A DNA stretch of 64,000 nucleotides from JBDIAG01 sp963835085 (GTDB lineage Bacteria > Actinomycetota > Actinomycetes > Actinomycetales > CAWJMD01). The first letter of the stretch is position 1. Each line of letters opens with the position of its first letter. The position numbers were made by a program, and so were the translations under genes. The stretch spans positions 620,001 to 684,000 of the forward strand of contig CAWIED010000001.1 of assembly GCA_963835085.1 (NCBI GenBank), written 5' to 3'. This document shows, one piece after another, positions 53,455 to 60,057 of the stretch. Under the pieces are notes generated by a model, which did not search any database, was not told the origin of the DNA, and saw only the letters and a program-made list of their open reading frames with translations.

Positions 53455-53526
53455 GCCGACGAGGGGACTCGAACCCCTAACCGCCCGATTACAAGTCGGG
53501 TGCGCTACCAGTTGCGCCACGCCGGC
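53455..53526 (-). tRNA. tRNA-Thr (anticodon TGT)
   Basis: 72 bases on the minus strand. Acceptor GCCGGCG pairs with CGTCGGC, allowing one G-T. The anticodon stem CCCGA/TCGGG encloses CTTGTAA with anticodon TGT, and the T arm GGTTCGAGTCCC is present. The GH32 ATG lies 62 bases downstream. Two 15-bp units (ACGGGGTCACTCACC) fill the gap. Confidence 0.93.
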
Positions 53527-53632
53527 GAGCCTCGCCCAGTGTACGGACACTTGAGAAGATGTGGCCGCGAGTTGCTTGGAGTGGTGCAGCACACCGATTC
53601 GATGGCCACCGGGTCTGGGAAGAGCTGTTGGT

Positions 53633-53703
53633 GGGCGATACTGGGTTCGAACCAGTGACCTCTTCCGTGTCAAGGAAGCGCGCTACCACTGCGCCAATCG
53701 CCC
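53633..53703 (-). tRNA. tRNA-Val (anticodon GAC)
   Basis: 71 bases on the minus strand. Acceptor GGGCGAT/ATCGCCC, anticodon stem CTTCC/GGAAG around TTGACAC (anticodon GAC), T loop TTCGAAC. Part of a Gly-Cys-Val cluster. Confidence 0.94.
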
Positions 53704-53725
53704 GCGATCGGCGAGCGACCGTGGA

Positions 53726-53795
53726 GGTGGAGATGGGATTTGAACCCACGTACACGGCTTTGCAGGCCGTTGCCTCGCCTCTCGGCCACTCCACC
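53726..53795 (-). tRNA. tRNA-Cys (anticodon GCA)
   Basis: About 70 bases on the minus strand. Acceptor GGTGGAG/CTCCACC, anticodon stem ACGGC/GCCGT around CTGCAAA (anticodon GCA), T loop TTTGAAT. Confidence 0.93.
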
Positions 53796-53829
53796 GTGGG
53801 CAGGCTGCCCGCCAAGGCAGTGCCTCCGA

Positions 53830-53901
53830 GCGGACGACGGGATTCGAACCCGCGACCCTCACCTTGGCAAGGTGATGCTCTACCAGCTGAGCCACGTCCG
53901 C
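53830..53901 (-). tRNA. tRNA-Gly (anticodon GCC)
   Basis: 72 bases on the minus strand. Acceptor GCGGACG/CGTCCGC, anticodon stem TCACC/GGTGA around TTGCCAA (anticodon GCC), T loop TTCGAAT. It is the first gene of the cluster in transcription order. Confidence 0.94.
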
Positions 53902-54034
53902 GCGCGGGGCCCGTTTTCTTGGGCGCACCGTGCCCAGAAACTCTATACGAGGTGGGTGCGCGCCACCAAACCGGTTGCTGCACCCGTGCCGACTGCCTGC
54001 TCCGGTGGCTGTCGACAACGGCCCGCGAACGGCC

Positions 54035-54149
54035 GCCTGACTGCTGGCGACGCGGCCGTGTAACTGCTGGCGCTGCGGCCGCCTGACTGGTGGCGACGCG
54101 GCCGCGTAACCGGTGGCGACGCAGCCGCCTGACTGGTGGCGACGCAGCC
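54035..54149. repeat. 23-bp tandem array upstream of the tRNA cluster
   Basis: Five consecutive 23-bp units, alternating GCCTGACTG.TGGCGACGC and GYGTAAC-type starts, at 54035, 54058, 54081, 54104 and 54127, with decaying units on both sides. It fills most of the otherwise gene-free 53902-54404 region, upstream of tRNA-Gly. Confidence 0.88.
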
Positions 54150-54341
54150 ACTTGGCTGCAGGCGGTGCGGGCATCTGGCCGCCAGGGGCGCCCCACCTGG
54201 CTATCGGCCGCCCGGTCGGCAAACCGGGCCTACTCATGGCGTGAGGGTGGCGCCTGGCCCCGCCTGATTGACCGTAGACCGCCTGGGAACTACCTACCCT
54301 CTCCGCCGTCTGGGCCGGCCGCCAGCCCGGTACAGGTAGCA

Positions 54342-54380
54342 CTGAAGGCCGCCACCGAACGGGTCGGTAACGGCCTTCAG
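54342..54380 (-). terminator. Hairpin terminator after the SsgB-like gene
   Basis: Perfect 10-bp stem CTGAAGGCCG / CGGCCTTCAG with a 19-base loop, starting 24 bases past the stop codon of the minus-strand SsgB-like gene. No T-run. Confidence 0.65.
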
Positions 54381-54404
54381 CTGTCGGTATTCAGATGCCG
54401 ATGC

Positions 54405-54824
54405 TCAGCCGAACAGGTCGGCCAGGGCTGCGTCGAGGTTCACGACGTTGTGCTCTTCGCCGCGCGGCACAACCTGTTCGGTCAACGCGATGAACGTGGC
54501 CACACCGTCGGCGTCGGCCTCGAGTTCGGCCGTACCGTCCGGAGAGGTGAGGCCGATCATGACGAAGCGGTTTCCCTCACGAATCTCAGGGCGAACGCGG
54601 ACGTCGCCCTGACCGCGCGGCAGGGTGAGTCCTTCGGCGAGGAGGTCGCGGGCGAACACCCAGATGACATCCTCATCGGGACCTGAGAACACGATGCTGA
54701 CCGCATACGGGTCAGAGGCGGCGTAGCGAAGCCGTACCGGCAGCGGGAGCGCCTGCTGCATCGGGACGAGCAGGCGCAGCTCCATTGGCATCGTGACTTC
54801 AGAGCTTTGGCTCGCCGATGTCAT
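54405..54824 (-). CDS. ssgB: SsgA/SsgB-like sporulation and cell-division protein
   Basis: 139 residues, matching the length of SsgB. Conserved segments: LRLLVPMQQALPLPVRLRYA, DPYAVSIVFSGPDEDVIWVF, ARDLLAEGLTLPRGQGDVRV and ADGVATFIALTEQVVPRGEE. SsgB positions FtsZ at septa in sporulating actinomycetes. The gene is single here, with GGGGG before the ATG. The family is limited to certain actinobacterial orders, which helps to place the organism. It lies alone between a hairpin and a palindromic site. Confidence 0.88.
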   Translation of the reverse strand: MTSASQSSEVTMPMELRLLVPMQQALPLPVRLRYAASDPYAVSIVFSGPDEDVIWVFARDLLAEGLTLPRGQGDVRVRPEIREGNRFVMIGLTSPDGTAELEADADGVATFIALTEQVVPRGEEHNVVNLDAALADLFG

Positions 54825-54977
54825 TGCTGCCCCCTTCTGGTTCAGTCTGCGAGCGCCTGATGCGCGACCGCAAGAGCAACTTTCCTGGTGCCGACCCGCC
54901 GAGGTAAACCCGCAGTGACTGAGTCTGGACGCAAGCGACTGCCATCTGCCCGACCCGTCCCGGCTTGTCCCTCTGCT

Positions 54978-54995
54978 GGGTGATCAATTTCACCC
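54978..54995. promoter_or_regulatory. Palindrome GGGTGA-N6-TCACCC upstream of the SsgB-like gene
   Basis: Six-base perfect arms around a 6-base AT-rich spacer (TCAATT), resembling the half-site spacing of CRP/GlxR-type sites. It lies about 155 bases upstream of the ssgB-like start. A candidate operator; the factor is unknown. Confidence 0.4.
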
Positions 54996-55138
54996 GTTCG
55001 CTGAGTCCAGCCGCGCATTCGAGTGAGTTGACGAATTGTCCGTCGTCTGTGGGAGTGCGTTGATCATGCCCTCGCGCTCGCGCCTGTCAACGGCCAGAGC
55101 GGAGCACCCCTACTGTGCGGTAGTTATCGAGCTGTCGT

Positions 55139-55193
55139 AGCCGTGCGGTAGTTGTTGACCGGTTTAAGCGATAGTTGTTGACCGGTTTTAATG
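55139..55193. repeat. 23-bp direct repeat in an AT-rich intergenic stretch
   Basis: TAGTTGTTGACCGGTTT occurs at 55149 and again at 55172, with shorter GCGGTAGTTATCGA and GTTGTGGTTGC relatives on either side. It lies in the 543-bp gap between the divergent ssgB-like and PGPGW genes, where TTGACC could also serve as promoter -35 boxes. Nothing else is seen in this gap besides the palindrome at 54978. Confidence 0.6.
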
Positions 55194-55367
55194 GCGCCGT
55201 TGTGGTTGCTGATTGTGGTTGCACGGTAGTAAACGCCTCGGCGTTGAATCGGCACCCGAAGTGGCCAGGGATGGAGATGAACGAGCCGGCCGTCGCTCGC
55301 CAGAACTGGCGATGCACCGGGGCGAAACGTTCCTGTGAGTGCCTCGGCGGGCTTTACCCTTTGTGAT

Positions 55368-55940
55368 ATGGCCAGCGACTTCCGCCTCGACGGATCCGTC
55401 GAGGCGCCCGACGGTGAGGAGTCGCTCCAGGCGCGCGTCCACCGCCTTGGCGCCCCCGGTGAGACGGCCGACCTCTCGGACAGCGGCATGCCAATTAACA
55501 GCGTGCGAAGTGATGGCGTGCGCAGTGCCAGCGTGCGGCGTAAGCACGTCGATCGCCCGAGGTGGCGCCGCCAGATCAGATCGCGGCCGCGGTTGCGCAG
55601 CGTCTATCGGATCGCCGTCGCCATGGTGGGCGTCGGGCTCATGGTGTTGGCCTTGGCGATCGGCTGGCTGCCCGGGCCCGGAGGCGTCCCTCTGTTTCTC
55701 TTGGGGTTGGCAGTGCTGGCCACGGAGTTCGTGTGGGCGCGTCGCCTGTTGCACCAGGCCAATCGCGAGGCACACCGGGCCGCGCGCTGGTCTGCCCGGC
55801 AGCCACGCTGGGTGCACAGACTCATGGGGCTCGGATTGGCATGCGGTATCTCGTTCGGAATCTGGCTCGTTCTTTTCCTATTCGGTGTGCCCGCCTGGTT
55901 GCCCGGTGCGGTTGCCCAGCTGCCCGGTCTGCAGCGCTGA
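55368..55940 (+). CDS. PGPGW-motif (TIGR02611-like) transmembrane protein
   Basis: 190 residues from the ATG at 55368; a GTG at 55335 would add 11 residues and neither has a strong ribosome site. Residues 1-80 are charged and not conserved. The membrane part has AMVGVGLMVLALAIGWLPGP, GGVPLFLLGLAVLATEFVWA and CGISFGIWLVLFLFGVPAWL, with the GWLPGPGG turn that defines the family. Function unknown. Confidence 0.78.
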   Translation: MASDFRLDGSVEAPDGEESLQARVHRLGAPGETADLSDSGMPINSVRSDGVRSASVRRKHVDRPRWRRQIRSRPRLRSVYRIAVAMVGVGLMVLALAIGWLPGPGGVPLFLLGLAVLATEFVWARRLLHQANREAHRAARWSARQPRWVHRLMGLGLACGISFGIWLVLFLFGVPAWLPGAVAQLPGLQR

Positions 55941-55954
55941 GAGCCTGAACCAGG

Positions 55955-56075
55955 CATGTACCTGAACCAGGCATGTACCTATACCAGGCCATGTACAAGG
56001 GTGCGGGTATGTACACAGTGCGGTACGTACACATTGCCGGCATGTACTGCCGGCATGTACTGCCGGGCATGTACA
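55955..56075. repeat. Cluster of CATGTAC motifs
   Basis: Eight CATGTAC or TATGTAC words and one GTACGTAC occur in 121 bases, some within 18-bp direct repeats (CTGAACCAGGCATGTAC twice, CCGGCATGTACTG twice). The cluster directly follows the PGPGW gene and fills part of the gap before tRNA-Val(CAC). Confidence 0.75.
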
Positions 56076-56331
56076 AGGTGTGGGCAGATGCGCAGCGGCA
56101 CGTAGCAGCGGCAGGTGACTCCGGGCTTCGGCCGGCGAATCCGTGCGCGGTGCTGCCATGGTGACGTCCTACCGACCAGCCCGCGCCGGCAAGCCCGCGT
56201 CAACACAACAGGCGGGGGAAGCGATGGTGGCGAAGGTAGAGAGCTTGAGGAAGGCGAGGCGGGCAAAGCCGGTGCGAAACACCGGCGAACATCGGGTACG
56301 CTTTCCGGTGCTGCGGGCCCGAGGGCTCAGC

Positions 56332-56402
56332 GGGCGATTGGCTCAGTGGTAGAGCGCCTCGTTCACACCGAGGAGGTCACTGGTTCGAACCCAGTATCGC
56401 CC
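56332..56402 (+). tRNA. tRNA-Val (anticodon CAC)
   Basis: 71 bases on the plus strand. Acceptor GGGCGAT/ATCGCCC, anticodon stem CCTCG/CGAGG around TTCACAC (anticodon CAC), T loop TTCGAAC. It is close in sequence to tRNA-Val(GAC) at 53633 and on the opposite strand. CCA is not encoded. Confidence 0.94.
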
Positions 56403-56551
56403 ACCGCAACTCGCGACGTGCCCGAGGTCGGCCAGGTAGACCGCGCCTGCTGCCGAGGCCGACGAGACGGCATTGATCACTTCGGCCGGGTCTCTTCCGG
56501 CTCGGGCTGGCCTTCCCGTTCCCGCCCAGTCGCCGGCCACCCGGTTCCGAC

Positions 56552-56725
56552 CAGCTGCGGTTGACAACTCGGTTCCAGTCTAGCCGCGGGACTGACTTTC
56601 CGGTTCTACCCCAGCCGCGGGACTGACTTTCCGGTTCTACCCCAGCCGCGGGACTGACTTTCCGGTTCTACCCCAGCCGCAGGGCTGACTTTCCGGTTCT
56701 AGCCCAGCCGCGGGACTGACCACGG
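56552..56725. repeat. 31-bp tandem array downstream of tRNA-Val(CAC)
   Basis: Units of 31 bp (AGCCGCGGGACTGACTTTCC, then GGTTCTACCCC) start at 56582, 56613, 56644, 56675 and 56706; a diverged unit starts at 56552. Copies two to four differ at only one or two bases. There are no spacers, so this is not a CRISPR. Confidence 0.93.
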
Positions 56726-56889
56726 CTTACGCGCCGACGCGCCCCGAGCTGCGGATTCCTTCCTGAAACTGAGAGCCCAATGAGAAGGGCGAGCCGGCTT
56801 GTCACCACGAGCCGGAGGCTATCCAGCACACCTGTCAGTTGTGTTCGCCGCCTCGGCACGGGGTCTGGTTACAAGCTTATAACTCAGGC

Positions 56890-56919
56890 TTGACGTAGTT
56901 GATTTTTCTCGTGAATAAT
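56890..56919 (+). promoter_or_regulatory. Promoter upstream of cscB
   Basis: TTGACG (56890-56895) and AATAAT (56914-56919) with an 18-base spacer, in an AT-rich island in otherwise GC-rich sequence. It would give a leader of about 170 bases before the permease ATG at 57100. Confidence 0.45.
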
Positions 56920-57099
56920 CGCCAGGCCTGACTCAGGATGGGTCAGCAACAACCGGGCTGACCCAACTCTGCCTACGCCGAGCTCGCCAGAAACCAGCTC
57001 TCACGACAGCTGGTCGAGCATGCTGAACCGAGGGTTGGTCTGCAGTCGAGCCGTGCACCGGCATGACGGCGCAGCCCTACGACCAAAGGAGGTCACAGG

Positions 57100-58398
57100 A
57101 TGGCGAAGGCAACGAATCTGTTCAAGAACGGCGCCTATCTCCAAAGCTCGGCGACACTATTGCTCTTCTTCGCCTCATGGGGCATATGGTGGTCGTTCTT
57201 CCAGCTCTGGTTGACCAGCAAGGACAACGGCCTGGGCCTGAATGGCGCGCAGGTCGGCACCCTGTATTCGGCCAACTCGTTCGCGACGCTCGTGATCATG
57301 TTCTTCTACGGAACAATCCAGGACAAGCTCGGGCTCAAGCGTACGCTGACGATCATTGCCTCCGCAGTGATGGCAGGCGTTGCTCCGTTCGTGATCTACG
57401 TCTACGAGCCGCTCCTGCGGAACAATTTCGGCCTGGGCATCGTCGTGGGCATCATCTATCTGCCGTTCGGCTTCATGGCCGCGGCCGGCTTGCTCGAGGC
57501 CTTCTCCGAGCGCATGAGCCGGACGTACGGCTTCGAGTACGGCCAGGCTCGTGGTTGGGGGTCGCTGGGCTACGCGATCGCGGCGCTCATGGCCGGCTTC
57601 CTGTTCACCACCAATCCGAACTTGAACTTCATCGGCGGCTCTGTCTTCGGCATCCTCTGCCTGCTGGTGCAGCTGTTCTGGAAGACCGACAAGGTCCCCC
57701 TGGCAGCGGGTCACTCCTCACACCCGAAGACGCCGACTGTTGCCGAGATGGCCGCTGTACTGAAGATGCCGCGGCTCTGGCAGATCATCGGATTCGTGAT
57801 CTTCAGCTGGACGTTCTACAACCTCTACGACCAGCAGATGTTCCCCGACTTCTACACCAGCCTGTTCTCATCGAAGGCGCACGGTGAACAGGTCTACGGC
57901 GTATTGAACTCGATTCAGGTGTTCGTCGAAGCAGCGATGATGGGACTCGTTCCGATCCTCATGCGCAAGGTGGGCGTGCGGAACACGCTGATGCTCGGCG
58001 TCACGGTGATGTGTCTGCGCATCCTCGGTTCTGCGGTCTTCCACGATCCCGTCACCGTTTCGATCGTGAAGATGTTCCACTCCCTCGAAGTGCCGCTGTT
58101 CATCCTCGGAATCTTCCGTTACATCACTCTGCACTTCAAGTCGTATCTCTCGGCAACCCTTTACCTGGTCGGATTCGAAGTCGCCGCCCAGGTCGGCAAC
58201 GTCATCCTGGCGCCTCCGTTCGGCAGGCTGCGTGACGCCATCGGCTACCAGCCCACGTTCCTTGTGATCTCGGCCGTGGTGTTCTGCGCCGGCGTCTGGG
58301 CCTTCTTCTCGCTCAAGCGAGATGACCAGGATGTCGAGGGCGATGCACTCGTCAAGAACAATGCGGAACCGGTAACGACGCTCGGTGAGCCCGTTTAG
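57100..58398 (+). CDS. cscB: Sucrose/oligosaccharide:H+ symporter, LacY/CscB-type MFS
   Basis: 432 residues with an ideal AAAGGAGGTCA ribosome site. Twelve helices. The start KNGAYLQSSATLLLFFASWG, the early SKDNGLGLNGAQVGTLYSAN, the loop GTIQDKLGLKRTLTIIASAV and RGWGSLGYAIAALMAG match the oligosaccharide:H+ symporter family (LacY, RafB, CscB). YLVGFEVAAQVGNVILAPPF is also typical. Close relatives occur beside beta-fructosidases in bifidobacteria, and a GH32 gene lies 3.7 kb away on the other strand. Sucrose is the inferred substrate. Confidence 0.88.
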   Translation: MAKATNLFKNGAYLQSSATLLLFFASWGIWWSFFQLWLTSKDNGLGLNGAQVGTLYSANSFATLVIMFFYGTIQDKLGLKRTLTIIASAVMAGVAPFVIYVYEPLLRNNFGLGIVVGIIYLPFGFMAAAGLLEAFSERMSRTYGFEYGQARGWGSLGYAIAALMAGFLFTTNPNLNFIGGSVFGILCLLVQLFWKTDKVPLAAGHSSHPKTPTVAEMAAVLKMPRLWQIIGFVIFSWTFYNLYDQQMFPDFYTSLFSSKAHGEQVYGVLNSIQVFVEAAMMGLVPILMRKVGVRNTLMLGVTVMCLRILGSAVFHDPVTVSIVKMFHSLEVPLFILGIFRYITLHFKSYLSATLYLVGFEVAAQVGNVILAPPFGRLRDAIGYQPTFLVISAVVFCAGVWAFFSLKRDDQDVEGDALVKNNAEPVTTLGEPV

Positions 58399-58485
58399 CC
58401 GCCAGCAGTTCCGGCGTCACGGCGATCGGCTCGGTGTGCGGGAGCGCCGCCACCGGGTCGACCGCAACGAACAAGGCTGACGGAC

Positions 58486-58551
58486 GGGCACGGCTCATCG
58501 GATGATCGAGTTCGGTGTGAGCACCGCAAGATCATCTTCAGGGCCGTGCCC
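58486..58551. other. Extended imperfect hairpin downstream of cscB
   Basis: Nested paired arms: GGGCACGGC with GCCGTGCCC (outer), GATGATC with GATCATC (middle), CGGTG with CACCG around TGAG (inner). Together they form a long stem with internal loops over 66 bases, 88 bases after the cscB stop. It could be a transcript 3' structure or a small structured RNA. Confidence 0.5.
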
Positions 58552-58657
58552 GGGCGCGCAATAGGGACCAGGACTGCGCAGGTTGCGAATCCACGGCGGG
58601 GAACCTGTGCGCCAGGTCCTGAGACCGGTGGGTAGATCGGGCCAGCCATGCCCGTGC

Positions 58658-58693
58658 GCGGAGGGCCTCGGCTGAGCGGCCGAGGCCCTCCGC
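58658..58693. terminator. Perfect 15-bp hairpin
   Basis: GCGGAGGGCCTCGGC, 6-base loop TGAGCG, GCCGAGGCCCTCCGC: a perfect stem, the strongest in the window. It lies 260 bases after cscB and 27 bases before the 61-bp array. A terminator is the simplest reading. Confidence 0.6.
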
Positions 58694-58719
58694 ATATGGC
58701 GTCGGCGCGAAAGGTCGAG

Positions 58720-58983
58720 CCATATCCGCGCGCGAGCAGTTGCCGGCACCGCTGCCGTCGTGACCGCCGCACCGGCCAGGCCGTATCCGCGCGCGAGCGG
58801 TTGCCGGCATCGCTGCCGTCGTGACCGCCGCACCGGCCAGGCCGTATCCGCGCGCGAGCGGTTGCCGGCATCGCTGCCGTCGTGACCGCCGCACCGGCCA
58901 GGCCGTATCCGCGCGCGAGCGGTTGCCAGCTCACCTTGCCCTCGCCGGCCACCACTCCACGGCCGTATCTGCGCGCGAGCAGT
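58720..58983. repeat. 61-bp tandem array
   Basis: Units begin CCGTATCCGCGCGCGAGC at 58720 (CCATATCC), 58781, 58842, 58903 and 58963. The middle units are almost identical, the fourth is diverged after 20 bases and the fifth is partial. Each contains a CGCGCGCG tract and GCCGTCGTGACCGCCGCACC. No coding frame through it looks real. Confidence 0.92.
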
Positions 58984-59311
58984 GGCCAGGCACATGGTGG
59001 CGTTTGGGGACGTGCGGCCTTATCAGCAGAGCGGCCGGTGCGAGGTGAGCATCACCGGCCCCGGTGGACCGGGACATGGTTAGCCCTGAGCCTGAGCTCC
59101 GGTTAGCACCGACCTCGGTTAGCCCCGAGCCCGGTTGGCCTGAGCCCGGGTTGCCGGTGGTGCCGGTGGCATCGTGGTCGGTGATGGCTTGTAGCCCGTG
59201 GATTTACCGGCGGCCGTCTATGTGGCCACCTACACGGAACCTGGTCCCTGACCCGCCAGGAGACCGCGATCAGTGGGCGTCATCTCCAACGACAAGGGTG
59301 GCTGCGCCCGA

Positions 59312-59409
59312 CGTCGCGCAGTCTCGACCACATGGACGAGCCGTGGGGGGCGTACTCGTGCTGATCGGGGCCGGAATGTGTCCCTCCATGTAGTCGAGAC
59401 TGCGCTACG
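59312..59409. repeat. 96-bp palindromic element (family 2), copy 3
   Basis: Left arm GTCGCGCAGTCTCGACCACATGG pairs with right arm CCATGTAGTCGAGACTGCGC with few mismatches. This copy lies 35 kb from the other two. Confidence 0.8.
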
Positions 59410-59488
59410 GTCCCCGCCACCGGGTTCCGCGTGGGCCAATCGCGGTGGAGAAGTCCGCGGTTGGCACCCTCGAACAGGTCCAGCTTTG

Positions 59489-59660
59489 CTTGGCGGGTGC
59501 TAGTCGCGTGAGATGGGCCGCGTCTGGCACTGTGGAGCGGGGTTGACGAGGCGGGTGGCGACTTGGCGGGTGCCGGCCGCGTGGAATGGGCCGCATTTGG
59601 CACTGTGGAGCGGGGTTGACGAGGCGGATGGCGACTTGGCGGGTGCCAACCGCGTAGATC
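59489..59660. repeat. 73-bp tandem repeat, about 2.3 copies
   Basis: Units starting CTTGGCGGGTGC at 59489, 59562 and (partial) 59635 share GGCACTGTGGAGCGGGGTTG and ACGAGGCGG.TGGCGAC. The region 58399-60057 contains no recognisable gene; besides the arrays listed it has GGTTAGCCCCGAGCC-like repeats near 59090-59150. Confidence 0.88.
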
Positions 59661-60057
59661 AGCGGCGTGTCCACAGGCCCGTCGCGACTTCCTCCTCGCA
59701 GGTCCACACCACCCGGAGAGTGAGCTGAGCCGACCCACGACCAGCGCGACCACCTCAGACGGGGCGCCATCTACAAAAACTCCATAGTGGGCGAACATGA
59801 CGAGTCGACACCTGTGATAAGCCACACGTGTAATGTCGGGATTAGCCTTATATTTCGGGAAAAATAGGCCATCGACTTTCAGTTTTCTGTGCTGAACCTG
59901 GACGGCTACAGGCGTCCCAGGCCGCCCGGCAGGGGCGACGGCAACCTCACCCGGCAGCCACTCTGAACCCAGCCAGGACAATCTTCGCGATCGCCTCAAC
60001 CTTCGAGCAGGGGTGCCGATACACCCGAAAGGAGTCATCGCGGCAGAACGGAGGAAC

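Noticed and set aside
53489..54342. Long minus-strand frames across the tRNA cluster
   Set aside because: They read directly through four clear tRNA genes and the 23-bp array; they are by-products of high GC.
54799..54993. A 64-codon minus-strand frame upstream of the SsgB-like gene
   Set aside because: It overlaps the start of the SsgB-like gene in another frame and has no family resemblance.
56552..56725. Possible CRISPR array
   Set aside because: Units are contiguous with no spacers, and no cas genes are in the window. It is a tandem repeat.
57003..57099. Riboswitch upstream of the sucrose permease
   Set aside because: The leader of about 170 bases shows no aptamer pattern that I can recognise; only the promoter and ribosome site are supported.
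58720..58983. Replication-origin iterons
   Set aside because: No replication initiator gene is nearby, the units are GC-rich and the locus is chromosomal in content.
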